From: Streptomyces sp. AA1529
Lineage (GTDB): Bacteria > Actinomycetota > Actinomycetes > Streptomycetales > Streptomycetaceae
DNA: 64,000 nt
Direction: 5' to 3'
Assembly (NCBI RefSeq): GCF_000280905.1
Contig: NZ_ALAP01000017.1
Location: forward strand, 36,319-100,318
Position 1 is the first letter of the stretch; every line of letters begins with the position of its first letter. The notes under the pieces were generated by a model, which saw nothing but the letters and a program-made list of their open reading frames with translations, had not been told where the DNA came from and made no database searches. A program made the translations under genes and the position numbers. Shown here one piece after another: positions 53,271-61,933 of this stretch.

Positions 53271-53600
53271 AGGGCGCTCCTCTCGTTCGGTCTGCTCGTT
53301 GGACAACATCACCGGCCCTGTGTGACGCACGGGTGCCTGTGACCTGACCCTCACCTGCCCGCGGGACACCGTCCGAAGATTTTTCGGAACGGTGCGTCAC
53401 AACTGCCGCCCGCCGGTGTCCAACGCAGTGGGACCGTCCATCGGAACGGGACCGCGGAACCGCGCCCGGCCAGGGCTCAGGTGCCGGACCCGGGTCCGCC
53501 GGCCGCACCGGCCGGATGACCGAACCGGGCCGGATGACCGGTCCGGCCCGACGTCCGGTCCGGGTCCGAAGAGAGACCACCAGAAGGAGAGGGAGCAGCG
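53271..53600. promoter_or_regulatory. Divergent promoter region with matched outward motifs
   Basis: TGTGACGCAC (53321-53330) and GTGCGTCACA (53392-53401) are perfect inverted copies. So each strand reads GTGCGTCACA outward: leftward toward the sigma gene and rightward toward the Asp23 operon. Between them TCCGAA and TTCGGA flank a 5-base centre (53372-53388). The CGTCAC element resembles a -10 site of ECF promoters, which would make both operons targets of this sigma factor. No sequencing evidence; inference from symmetry. Confidence 0.6.
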
Positions 53601-54140
53601 ATGACCACGCAGCAGACCGAACAGACCGAGCAGCCGCAGCAGCGGAACACGCCGGTGTCCCAGAAGGCGTCCCGGGCACAGCAGCCGGAGAAGCCCGCGA
53701 CGGGGACGACCGAGGTCGCCCAGGGCGCATCCGGCGTGGACCAGCCGGCGGCGACGCGCGGCAAGACCTCCATCGCCGACGTCGTGGTGGTCAAGATCGC
53801 CGGGATCGCGGCGCGGGAGATCCCCGGCGTGTTCGACATGGGCGGCGGGCTGTCCCGCACCATCGGCGCCGTCCGGGACCGGGTGCCCGGCGGGCGGCCG
53901 AACGTGGGCCGCGGCGTGAAGGTCGAGGTCGGCGAGCGGCAGACCGCCATCGACCTGGAACTGGTCGTCGACTACGGCGTGTCCATCACGGACGTGGCCG
54001 CCGACGTGCGCGAGAACGTCATCGGCGCCGTCGAGCGGATCACCGGCCTGGAGGTCGTCGAGGTCAACATCGCCGTCATAGACGTTCACCTGCCCGAGGA
54101 CGACACCGAGGACGGATCGGCCGACTCCCGCGTCGAGTGA
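53601..54140 (+). CDS. Asp23/Gls24 family envelope stress response protein
   Basis: 179 residues. The first 45 are Gln/Thr-rich and disordered. The Asp23 core follows (GKTSIADVVVVKIAGIAAREIPGVFDMGG, VKVEVGERQTAIDLELVVDYGVSITDVAADVRENVIGAVERITGLEVVEVNIAVIDVHL). AGGAGAGGGAG precedes the ATG. It heads a five-gene rightward operon with DUF2273-like, DUF6286-like, AmaP and YihY genes. Asp23 coats the inner membrane face through AmaP in Staphylococcus. Confidence 0.94.
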   Translation: MTTQQTEQTEQPQQRNTPVSQKASRAQQPEKPATGTTEVAQGASGVDQPAATRGKTSIADVVVVKIAGIAAREIPGVFDMGGGLSRTIGAVRDRVPGGRPNVGRGVKVEVGERQTAIDLELVVDYGVSITDVAADVRENVIGAVERITGLEVVEVNIAVIDVHLPEDDTEDGSADSRVE

Positions 54141-54296
54141 TCCGATGCCGTCCGCACGTCCAGGCCCCGGACGGCCGTGGACCGCCGGGGACGGCAGGGC
54201 GGCACGCGGCCGACGGCGCGGAGAGCGCCGGGCACCACCAGGGGACGGGACAGGTCGGGCTCCGCCGGGGGCTCGTGGGGAAGGCGGGGAAGGAAG

Positions 54297-54482
54297 ATGG
54301 ACAGAGGGCTCATCGGCATGATCGCGGGGATGGCGCTGGCGTTCGCCGCCTACTTCGGCGGCTTCGGTGCCTTCCTGCTGGTCGCGGCGCTGGGCGCGCT
54401 CGGCTACGGCGCGGGTGCCTGGCTCGACGGCGGCGGCCGGGCGCAGGAGCTGCGGGCGCTGTTCGAGCGGAACCGCCGATGA
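54297..54482 (+). CDS. Small membrane protein (DUF2273-like)
   Basis: 61 residues: MDRGLIGMIAGMALAFAAYFGGFGAFLLVAALGALGYGAGAWLDGG, two membrane helices joined by a Gly-rich turn, then a basic end (LRALFERNRR). This is the small membrane partner found in Asp23/AmaP operons. GGGGAAGGAAG precedes the ATG. Its stop overlaps the next gene's ATG. Confidence 0.85.
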   Translation: MDRGLIGMIAGMALAFAAYFGGFGAFLLVAALGALGYGAGAWLDGGGRAQELRALFERNRR

Positions 54483-55795
54483 CCGCTGCCGCCCGGCGGG
54501 GCACCACCACCGTCGCGGACAAGGCCGTACGCAAGATCGCCGAGCGGGCCGCCGGGGAGGCGCTGCCCGGTCCGGCGGCGGGCCGCGCCAGCGGCTCGGC
54601 GTCCGTCCACGGGCGGCGGGCCTCCGTGGCGCTGCGCCTGCCGCTGCCCTATCCGGCGCCGCTGTCGGACACCGCAAGGCGGGTGCAGAGCCATGTGACC
54701 GACCGGACCCGCGAGTTGACCGGACTGGGCGTCGCCCCCGCACGGCTGACCGTGACCCGCCTGACGGTGCCGTCGGAACCGGCGGCCCCCGGAGTGTCGG
54801 ACCCGGCCCCGACATCCGGCTCGGGCACGGCGAGCGGCTCGGCTGCGACGGCCGGTACGGCCACGACGCCCGGTCCGCCGGCGGACGAGGTGACGACGGG
54901 CGAGGTGCCGGCGGACGAGCTGACGACGGGCGGGCCGTCGGCCGGCGAGGTGGCGACGCGCGGGCCGTCGGCCGCGGCGCGGCGGGCGCCGCGCCGCTGG
55001 TGGTCGGCCAGGCGTGCCCCGGCCGCGGTCCTGGCCCTGTCGGCCGCCGCCGGATGTGCGGCGGTGACCGCCGATGTCGTGCGCGTCCACGTCGCGCACC
55101 GTCCGGCCGCCGCCTGGCGGACACGGACGGTCGAGTGGCTGTCCGTACACGGTCCGGATGAGATGCCGGTCGTCGTCGGGAGTGCGGTCGTGGCGGTGCT
55201 GGGCCTCTGGATGCTGGTGCTCGCGCTCACCCCCGGCCGTCGCCACCGGTTCACGCTGGCCGCGGCCACACCCGTAGGGAACGTGGCGGTCGACCGGTCG
55301 ACCGTCGCGGCGCTGCTCCGCGACACCGTCGGGGACGTCGAAGGTGTGGCGGCGGTACGGGTGCGGGTCGGGCGCCACCGCGCCACCGTCCGGGCCTCGC
55401 TGGCCTTCGGCGACCGCGAACAGGCCCGCGAGCAGGCCGCTTCCGCCGCCCACGCGGTGCTGGCGGACTGCCTGCTGCGCCGCACCCCGCGCCTGCGGGT
55501 GCGGCTCACCCTCGAACCCACCTGGCAGCCACCGGACTCCGCGCCCCCGCCCTCGTCGTACGTGCCCTCGGCAGCAGCACCCCCCGGCCCCGACTCCCGC
55601 CCCGACTCCCGCCCCGGCCCCGGCCCCGGCCCCGCGACACCCTCCGACCCGACAACGCCTGCCGCCCCGGCGCCCTCGTCCGAACCGTCCGACGGCACCG
55701 GCATCATGGATGCCACCGGCACCAGCACCGGAACCGACACCGACACCGACACCGACACCGACAGCAGCACCGCGCCCCCGGGAGGTGAGCGCTGA
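54479..55795 (+). CDS. Asp23-like/DUF6286 membrane protein
   Basis: 438 residues. The first 100 are a divergent Asp23-like domain (TVADKAVRKIAERAAGEALP, VALRLPLPYPAPLSDTARRVQSHVTDRT). A Thr/Gly/Pro linker leads to two membrane helices (PAAVLALSAAAGCAAVTADVV; VVVGSAVVAVLGLWMLVLAL) and a DUF6286-type domain (FTLAAATPVGNVAVDRSTVAALLRDTVGDVEGVAAVRVRVGRHRATVRASLAFGDREQA). The tail contains TDTDTDTDTD and PDSRPDSRPGPGPGP repeats. ATG overlaps the previous stop. Confidence 0.85.
   Translation: MTAAARRGTTTVADKAVRKIAERAAGEALPGPAAGRASGSASVHGRRASVALRLPLPYPAPLSDTARRVQSHVTDRTRELTGLGVAPARLTVTRLTVPSEPAAPGVSDPAPTSGSGTASGSAATAGTATTPGPPADEVTTGEVPADELTTGGPSAGEVATRGPSAAARRAPRRWWSARRAPAAVLALSAAAGCAAVTADVVRVHVAHRPAAAWRTRTVEWLSVHGPDEMPVVVGSAVVAVLGLWMLVLALTPGRRHRFTLAAATPVGNVAVDRSTVAALLRDTVGDVEGVAAVRVRVGRHRATVRASLAFGDREQAREQAASAAHAVLADCLLRRTPRLRVRLTLEPTWQPPDSAPPPSSYVPSAAAPPGPDSRPDSRPGPGPGPATPSDPTTPAAPAPSSEPSDGTGIMDATGTSTGTDTDTDTDTDSSTAPPGGER
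55587..55770. repeat. CCGACTCCCGCC and GACACC repeat tracts in coding sequence
   Basis: The 3' third of the DUF6286-type gene contains two tracts: CCCGACTCCCGC/CCCCGG units near 55,590-55,635, then five ACCGAC units near 55,735-55,763, in codon register. They encode the SRPDSRPGPGPG and TDTDTDTDTD stretches. They are likely prone to length change. Confidence 0.7.
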
Positions 55796-56403
55796 TGGCC
55801 GAACCCCGTACCGCCGTCAACCGGACGGTGTTGGCGGTGACCGGCGGACTGCTGCTGCTCGGCGGCGGGTGGTCGGCCGGCCTGCGCACCGAGCCCGTGG
55901 AGCGGCTGACCGCCCGGCTGTCGTCCGTGCCCGGGATGGGCTGGGTGCGTCCGCCCGCCGATGGCAGCGTGCTGCTGGACCGCCCGGGCCTGGCCGAGTT
56001 GCGTGCGCACGACGGGTGGACGCCCGCCGTCATCGCTGTCGGCGCCCTGCTCACGGCGCTGCTGACCTGGTGGTTCCTCGGGCAGCTCCGGCTGCGGGCG
56101 CGCTCCCGGCTGCCGCTGGCCACGCCGGGCGGGGTGCTGCGCACGCAGGCGCTGGAGGAGGCGCTGACCCGGCGCGCGGCGTCCGTCGGCGGAGTCGCCC
56201 GCGCCCGGGTGCGCGTCCACGCCCGCCGTCGGCGGCTGCGTGCGTATGTGCACGTATGGCTGGAGCCGGACACCACGCCGCTGGCCGTGCTCGACGCGCT
56301 GACCGCGGTCGGCACGGAGGCCGGGGCCGCGGTCGCCCCCCACACCGTCACCACTCGTGTGCGCCTCAGCCACCGCACGCACCGGACGCCGCATGTCCGC
56401 TGA
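55795..56403 (+). CDS. amaP: Alkaline shock response membrane anchor protein AmaP
   Basis: 202 residues. Two membrane helices: about 11-29 (TVLAVTGGLLLLGGGWSAGL) and 77-97 (AVIAVGALLTALLTWWFLGQL). An alpha/beta domain follows (ALEEALTRRAASVGGVARARVRVHARRRRLRAYVHVWLEPDTTPL). AmaP anchors Asp23 at the membrane. TGATG overlap with the preceding gene; its 3' end overlaps the YihY start by 11 bases. Confidence 0.9.
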   Translation: MAEPRTAVNRTVLAVTGGLLLLGGGWSAGLRTEPVERLTARLSSVPGMGWVRPPADGSVLLDRPGLAELRAHDGWTPAVIAVGALLTALLTWWFLGQLRLRARSRLPLATPGGVLRTQALEEALTRRAASVGGVARARVRVHARRRRLRAYVHVWLEPDTTPLAVLDALTAVGTEAGAAVAPHTVTTRVRLSHRTHRTPHVR

Positions 56404-57613
56404 CTCCGCGGCCGTCCCCCGGGACGCCGCGGCCCCGGGGCCGGTGCCGGTTCCCCCGCCGACACCGGCCCCTGCGCGGGTGCCGGCGCCGACGGGCGGG
56501 GCGGCGCACACGGTCAGCGACCCCGCGGACCCTGCGGACCCCGCGGAACCCGCCGACCCCGCAGACCCGTTCGCTTCCGCAGACCTCGCTGACACCGCAG
56601 GCCCCACAAGCACCTTCACCCCCACAAGCACTGCAAGCACCGCAGACACCGCAAGCACCGCAGACACCGCACCAGGGCCCACCTACACCACAGGCCCCGC
56701 GCCCGCCGGCGGGCGTCCCGCCCGCGCGTGGTGGCCGGCCCTGCGCCGGATCCCGGTGCGGATGTGGAACGACGACATCAACGACTACGCGGCGGCCCTG
56801 ACGTACTACGCCATACTCACCGTGCTGCCGGCGCTGCTCGTCACCGTGCTGTCCTTCACCCTCATCAGCCCGGACGCCGCCGAGCTGTTCGTCACCCACG
56901 TCACCCGGTACGCGCCCGGCCAGTCCGGCACCGAGCTGCACAACCTGCTCACCCACATCCTCACGCCGCGCTCCGGAACGTGGACGCTGCTGGCGGCGGG
57001 CGGGGGCAGCGCGCTGTGGTCGGCATGCAGCTACCTCGCCGTCTTCCGCCGCGCACTGCACCGCATGCATCGCATCCCGGACAGCCGCTCCCCGCTGCGC
57101 AAGCTCCCCCGGATCGTGGCGACCGCGCTGAGCCTGCTCGTGCTGCTCCTCGTCAGCGCTCTCGTGCTGCTGCTGAGCGGGCCGGTCGCGCGGCTCCTCG
57201 GCCGACTGCTGCACCTGGGCGGCACCGCACCGCTGGTCTGGGGCCTGGTGCGCTGGCCGCTGCTGCTGTGCCTGGTGGCCCTGACCGTGCTGGTCGTCTT
57301 CCGTACCGGCCCCCCGCCCGCACGCCGGCGCCGCGACAGCCTGCCCGGCGGTGTGCTCGCCGCCGGGCTGTGGCTGACGGTCTCGGCGGGCTTCGCCTTC
57401 TACACCTCGCTGCTGGGCGCCTACAGCAGGCTCTACGGCTCGCTCGCCGGGATCGTGGTCTTCCTGATCTGGCTGTGGCTGTCCAACCTCGCACTGCTGG
57501 CCGGAGCCCAGTTCACCGCCGAGCTCCGGGGCGGCGTCCCGGCCCCCTCCCCCTCCCCGGGCCGGCCCCCGGGTCCGGGCGCGGACCCCTCCCCTCCTGG
57601 GGTCCGCGCCTGA
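56393..57613 (+). CDS. YihY/virulence factor BrkB family membrane protein
   Basis: 406 residues. The first 115 are low-complexity (repeated PADPADPAEPADP and TASTADTAS). The domain begins WNDDINDYAAALTYYAILTVLPALLVTVLSF, the family's entry motif. It has six membrane helices and ends LIWLWLSNLALLAGAQFTAELRGG, the second hallmark. An acidic/Pro-rich tail follows. Often called ribonuclease BN or BrkB, but this is an integral membrane protein of unsettled role. It is last in the Asp23-AmaP operon, where envelope function fits. Confidence 0.92.
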   Translation: MSADSAAVPRDAAAPGPVPVPPPTPAPARVPAPTGGAAHTVSDPADPADPAEPADPADPFASADLADTAGPTSTFTPTSTASTADTASTADTAPGPTYTTGPAPAGGRPARAWWPALRRIPVRMWNDDINDYAAALTYYAILTVLPALLVTVLSFTLISPDAAELFVTHVTRYAPGQSGTELHNLLTHILTPRSGTWTLLAAGGGSALWSACSYLAVFRRALHRMHRIPDSRSPLRKLPRIVATALSLLVLLLVSALVLLLSGPVARLLGRLLHLGGTAPLVWGLVRWPLLLCLVALTVLVVFRTGPPPARRRRDSLPGGVLAAGLWLTVSAGFAFYTSLLGAYSRLYGSLAGIVVFLIWLWLSNLALLAGAQFTAELRGGVPAPSPSPGRPPGPGADPSPPGVRA

Positions 57614-57704
57614 CCCGTGCCCCGCTCCGGAACCCCCCGTGCCCCGGAGCCGGAGTCGCTGTCGGCTCTCGGCTGTCGGCTGTCGGCCGGTGCCCGGTGC
57701 GCGG

Positions 57705-58262
57705 TCAGGCGGCGAAGGGGACGGCGTCTGCGGGGTCGGCGTGCCAGTTGGTGGTGATGGGCCGGTCGACCTCGACGGTCTCGGGGAGCTGGAAGCCGAC
57801 GGGGTGGGTCTCGTCACCCGCGACAGCGAGGATGAGCCGGCCGAACTCCCTGCCGCCGTTGCTGTTGGCCGACTTGGGGCTGATACCGGCGTAGGCGGCG
57901 GTGGAGCCGGAGAGCTCGACGGTGTCCGTGACCGCCTGCTCGGCGGGCGACGCATGGGTGTCGGCGGCCGAGCCGAAGGAGGCGGAGGGGATGGTGCCCT
58001 CCAGGTAGCACGTGATACCGGGCTTCGCCTTGGCGGTGACGAGGTAGTAGCCGCCGGCCTGGGTCTCCGTGCTGACCGTGAAGTCCAGGTCGTCGGTACC
58101 GCACGCCTGCCCCCACCCGTCCTGCTGACCGGCCCCGGCGCGCGCACCGGCGTCCGGGGCGGCGGCAGCGGAAGCCGTCGCCGCCCCGGAGGCCGCGAGG
58201 ACCGCCGCGCCGACGACAGCCAGGGCAAGACGGGAAGAACGGAAGGAAAGGCGCGAAAGCAT
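57705..58262 (-). CDS. Secreted DUF4232 protein
   Basis: 185 residues. A signal peptide (RLSFRSSRLALAVVGAAVLAASGAATASA) precedes the mature domain CGTDDLDFTVSTETQAGGYYLVTAKAKPGITCYLEGTIPSASFG...GREFGRLILAVAGDETHPVGFQLPETVEVDRPITTNW. DUF4232 domains are beta-sandwich extracellular modules frequent in streptomycetes, function unknown; one disulfide between the two Cys is likely. The ATG at 58262 is preceded by GGGAG. It is convergent with the YihY gene. Confidence 0.88.
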   Translation of the reverse strand: MLSRLSFRSSRLALAVVGAAVLAASGAATASAAAAPDAGARAGAGQQDGWGQACGTDDLDFTVSTETQAGGYYLVTAKAKPGITCYLEGTIPSASFGSAADTHASPAEQAVTDTVELSGSTAAYAGISPKSANSNGGREFGRLILAVAGDETHPVGFQLPETVEVDRPITTNWHADPADAVPFAA

Positions 58263-58553
58263 CGGAAACTCCCTCTGCTGCTGATCACGTTGGCGGATAC
58301 GCAGAGTGGGATGCCGCCTCCGCGGGGAAAGTTCACACCTCCCGGAAGTTTTTCCGACGAGCCGCCGTCGACGAGCCGACGAGCCGCCCCCGCGACGAGC
58401 CGACGGGCGGCAGGGGAAGCACGCAGGCCCCCCGCTCGCCGCACCCGGCCCTGCCGGCTCGCGCTCCCTTCCAGGCACCGGCAGCGTGGCCCGGCCGGAG
58501 GCTGCCGCAGGGGGCAGCAGCGCCCCCGGCCGGGGCAAGGAAGAATCGCCGCC

Positions 58554-60188
58554 ATGACCGAAACGTGGGAAGTGCCGTGCCCCGCGCCGTGGCGGCGCGC
58601 CCTGTGGCTCTCCGCCGGGCTCGGCACCGCCGTGACCGGTCTGGAGGCGGCCCGCGCGATCCACCTGGGGACACCTCCGAACCCCTGGACGGGGATCGGT
58701 CTGCTCGTCGCGCTGATCAGCTGTGCGCTGCTCCACGCGGTCAGCCACCGGGTGACCGCGGACGCGGACGGTGTGCACCTCCGCTCGCTGCTGCGCCGGC
58801 GGCACATACCGTGGAGCGACATCTCCGATCTTCGAATCCGGCGCATGCACACGGACAATTGGCGCGTCCCGGAGACCCACCGCATCATGGTGGTGCTGCG
58901 CGGTCGGCGCAAGCGCCTCCTGCCCCTGCCCATGTGCCGCTCGGCGGCCGAGCTGCCCGACTTCGAGGCCAAGCTGGCGGCACTGCGCGCACTGCACCGC
59001 CGCCACGCGCCCGCCTCGGCCCCACGCACCGACCGCGTTCCCGTCATCTCGGCCCGGACCGCCGGACGCACCTGGGCCGGGTCACTGGCCCTGTGCGTAC
59101 TGCTGCTGACGGGCGCGGGCACCGCGCTCGCCTTCGTACCGGCGGCCGAGACGGAGAAGAGCGCCTGGGAGGCGGCCGTCCCCTGCACCGCGGCGACGCC
59201 CGCCGCGGAGCGCACCGAGTGCCTCACCACGCTGCGGGCCGAGATCGAGCGCACCGACGCCAACCAGCCCAAGCAGCGCAGCTGGCTGTACTTCACCGAG
59301 GGCCGTCCGCTGGAGCGGCTCGGCGTCTCACGGGAGGCCGCGCTCGACTTCGAGGCCGGTGACCGGGTCGAACTGACCGTCTGGCGGCGCCAGGTGCGCG
59401 AGGTCTCGGGGGCGGGACACATATGGCGCGAGCACTTCCCCGGCGCGGGGGACGTGCTGATGGTGGCGGCCGGATGCGTGCTGGTGGCGGGCCTGCCCGG
59501 GGCGCGGATCCTGATGCGGCTGCGCGGGCGCCGGCTGCCGGAGGACGAGGTCATCCCCTCGGCACTGCCGTTCGCGGGCGCGCTGGCCGGCACCGCCGGG
59601 TGGCTGCTGCCGCTCTGCTACCTCCACCCGCTGGACTTCCTGGCCTCGCCCGCGGTGACGGCCTGGACGGCGGGCGGCTCGGCGGTCAGCGCGGGCCTGT
59701 TCGCCTGGGCCTGGTACGCCAGCCGCATCCGCCGGCCCGACGCGGCAACGGGTGCGGGCACCGGAACGGGCACGGAGTCCGGGACGGCTGCCGCACCGGC
59801 CGGGACCTCACCGGCCGGGACCTCCCCGCCCCGCGAGTCCGCGGCACGCGGTGACGTCTTCCTGTCCGCACGCTTCCTGGAACACACCGACTACAACCCG
59901 ACCGGCTTCGGCACCCACGTCGTCCTCGGCGACGGCCCGCCCGCGGTGGCTCCGCACGGCGGCCCGGGCCGGTTCGCGGTGAAGCCGCTGCCGGTGGAAC
60001 GGCTGACGGTGCGGAACGTGCGGCGTCCGCGGGGCGGCGACGGCGAAGCGGTCCCCAGGAAGTGGCACATCGCCGAGATCGACGACGCGGGCACACCGGT
60101 CCGCCTCGCGGCCGCCCCGGCCGACCTGGCCCGCATCGTCGCGGAACTGCGCCGCCACGCGGGCGCTCCGGCGGACTCCGGGGTGTGA
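58554..60188 (+). CDS. PH-like domain membrane protein of unknown function
   Basis: 544 residues. Two N-terminal membrane helices (RRALWLSAGLGTAVTGLEAA; TGIGLLVALISCALLHAVSH) are followed by a bPH-type domain (VTADADGVHLRSLLRRRHIPWSDISDLRIRRMHTDN...RIMVVLRGRRKRLLPLP). Further helices lie near residues 172-190, 300-318, 340-357 and 362-382, with an outer domain containing VPCTAATPAAERTECL. The C-terminal third is soluble. No catalytic motif. The start at 58554 gives the natural MTETWEVPCPAPW opening; 291 bases of noncoding DNA precede it. Confidence 0.8.
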   Translation: MTETWEVPCPAPWRRALWLSAGLGTAVTGLEAARAIHLGTPPNPWTGIGLLVALISCALLHAVSHRVTADADGVHLRSLLRRRHIPWSDISDLRIRRMHTDNWRVPETHRIMVVLRGRRKRLLPLPMCRSAAELPDFEAKLAALRALHRRHAPASAPRTDRVPVISARTAGRTWAGSLALCVLLLTGAGTALAFVPAAETEKSAWEAAVPCTAATPAAERTECLTTLRAEIERTDANQPKQRSWLYFTEGRPLERLGVSREAALDFEAGDRVELTVWRRQVREVSGAGHIWREHFPGAGDVLMVAAGCVLVAGLPGARILMRLRGRRLPEDEVIPSALPFAGALAGTAGWLLPLCYLHPLDFLASPAVTAWTAGGSAVSAGLFAWAWYASRIRRPDAATGAGTGTGTESGTAAAPAGTSPAGTSPPRESAARGDVFLSARFLEHTDYNPTGFGTHVVLGDGPPAVAPHGGPGRFAVKPLPVERLTVRNVRRPRGGDGEAVPRKWHIAEIDDAGTPVRLAAAPADLARIVAELRRHAGAPADSGV

Positions 60189-60246
60189 CCATCTGCGGGG
60201 GCGACGGGCCGGGACCCGGCGGCGCCCGGCGGCTTCGGCGGCCGCA

Positions 60247-61752
60247 TCACCCGCCGGGGTCCGCGGTCGGCGGTCCGCCCCGGTCGCCGTCCCCGTCACC
60301 GCTCCGGCCGACGCCCCCACGGCTGTTCGCGTCATCGCTCCGGACGCCGTCCTGGTGGTGCGCGCAGCGGCCCGTGTACGGCCATGGGCTGAACGATCCG
60401 CTCGGTCCCTCCACGAGCAGCCGGGAGTCCTGCGCGAGCACCCCGTGCGGCCGCAGTCCGGTCAGGCTCGCGGTGGTGTAGGCGGCGCTCAGGCTGGCGA
60501 GGTCGCGCACGATACCGATGCTGAACAGGGAGCGGGTCTCCGCGATGGCCTCGTGGTCGCCCGCCCGGACCACGACCCGCAGCTCGGGGTCGACCGCCCG
60601 CGCGGCCACGGCCACGGCGATGTTGTCCAGGTCGTCGGAGGCGACCGCCGCCATCGCCTGGGCCGTGTGGAGGCGCAGCTTGCGCAGCACGAACCGGTCC
60701 CGCGCGTCGGCCACGACGACGGGGATCCCGAGCGCCTTCGCCAGCCGGAGGTTCGGGGCGGCCGGATCGCGCTCGACCGCGATCACACCGAAGCCGAGCG
60801 CCTGCACCCCGGTGCACAGCCGCAGACCGACCTGCCCCAGCCCGACGACCACGACGTGGCCGGCTCGCGGCAGTGCCCGGGAGCCGACCATGCCGATCGC
60901 GCGCGGGGCCAGCAGCCGGTCGACCATCCCGGCGGTGAAGACGGCGGTGAGGACGATGGTGACCAGCATGGCGACGCTGGCGAACACCAGGTAGGCGGTC
61001 GAACCGTGCGCGGCCGCGGGGCCGACCGTGGCCAGGGTGCGGGCGGCTTCGAGAAGGGCTTCCACGGGCGGCCGGTGGTGGAGGGTCACGGCCCAGGTCC
61101 AGTCCGCCAGCAGCACCCCGAAGAGCCCGGCCAGTCCGGCCAGCATGATCCGGGAACTGCCGTCGTGCGGGCGCAACTGGCCGCGGATCTTGCCCAGTCG
61201 GGCCCGGTAGCGCAGGGAGCGCGGCGCCCGGTACGCCGCCAGCCGGACGGCGCCCTGCTCCCAGCGCGCGCCGACGGGGCCGTCCGGGGTCTGCCGGAGC
61301 GCCAGCAGGTCGGGCTGCACGCAGGCGGCGAGCAGGACGGGCGCGGCGACGTCGGCGGACGAGGTGACCCGGCAGTTGGGGACCATGCGCGCCAGTTGCT
61401 CGGCGACGGTCCGGTCGAAGACCGTCACCACGAGCGGGACCCGGGGGCGGACGTGCTCCACCGCGAGCGCGTAGCGCAGGGACTCGACGTCGTCGTCGAA
61501 CAGCACCGCGACGCCCGCCACCTCGCCGTCCAGTGCCGGGCGCAGCTCCTCGTCCGAGGGCTGCCGCAGGTGGCGTACGAGGTGCCCGGCGGACCGCAGC
61601 GAACCGCAGACTCTGCGTGCGGCATCGCTGCCGATCACGACGTAGTACGCCCGCGGCAGCTCTCTCTCCGGGCCTTCCGTTGCGTCTGTCGCCTCCGGCG
61701 CTGCCGAGGTGGCGGTGTCGCGGGGCGGTTCAGAGGGGGAAGGCACAGTCAT
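60247..61752 (-). CDS. K+-channel-like protein with two TrkA-N (RCK) domains
   Basis: 501 residues. An N-terminal RCK-like segment (AYYVVIGSDAARRVCGSLRSAGHLVRHLR), two membrane helices (RIMLAGLAGLFGVLLADWTWAV; TAYLVFASVAMLVTIVLTAVFTAGM) and a C-terminal NAD-binding domain (GHVVVVGLGQVGLRLCTGVQALGFGVIAVERD). Between the helices a pore-like TLATVGPAAAHGS replaces the K+-selectivity TVGYG. It may therefore be non-conducting or differently selective. The GxGxxG of the C-terminal domain is intact. Its 5' end overlaps the small Cys-rich gene by 23 bases. Confidence 0.85.
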   Translation of the reverse strand: MTVPSPSEPPRDTATSAAPEATDATEGPERELPRAYYVVIGSDAARRVCGSLRSAGHLVRHLRQPSDEELRPALDGEVAGVAVLFDDDVESLRYALAVEHVRPRVPLVVTVFDRTVAEQLARMVPNCRVTSSADVAAPVLLAACVQPDLLALRQTPDGPVGARWEQGAVRLAAYRAPRSLRYRARLGKIRGQLRPHDGSSRIMLAGLAGLFGVLLADWTWAVTLHHRPPVEALLEAARTLATVGPAAAHGSTAYLVFASVAMLVTIVLTAVFTAGMVDRLLAPRAIGMVGSRALPRAGHVVVVGLGQVGLRLCTGVQALGFGVIAVERDPAAPNLRLAKALGIPVVVADARDRFVLRKLRLHTAQAMAAVASDDLDNIAVAVAARAVDPELRVVVRAGDHEAIAETRSLFSIGIVRDLASLSAAYTTASLTGLRPHGVLAQDSRLLVEGPSGSFSPWPYTGRCAHHQDGVRSDDANSRGGVGRSGDGDGDRGGPPTADPGG

Positions 61753-61933
61753 CGGAACGGTATGGGTCGCAGTCGAGGCAACGCGGGGACCGGCAGCCGG
61801 CACACGGGGTGAACGGACCGCCGCAGTGGCATCGGGCCTCGACGAGGGGGTCACCGTCGGCGCCGGGGTCGGAGTCCGGTCGGCGGCGGACCGGGACGGC
61901 GCCGGGCAGGGGGCGTCCGCTTGCCACACACAT
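61730..61933 (-). CDS. Small cysteine-rich protein (unknown)
   Basis: 67 residues ending ARCHCGGPFTPCAGCRSPRCLDCDPYRSDDC then AFPL. Seven cysteines (pattern CxC-x6-CxxC-x4-CxxC-x7-C) suggest one or two structural zinc sites. CTGGAG lies about eight bases before the ATG at 61933. The gene overlaps the start of the K+-channel-like gene by 23 bases, so the two are probably co-transcribed. It was too short to be an obvious call but codon use and the regular Cys spacing argue that it is real. Family not recognised. Confidence 0.65.
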   Translation of the reverse strand: MCVASGRPLPGAVPVRRRPDSDPGADGDPLVEARCHCGGPFTPCAGCRSPRCLDCDPYRSDDCAFPL

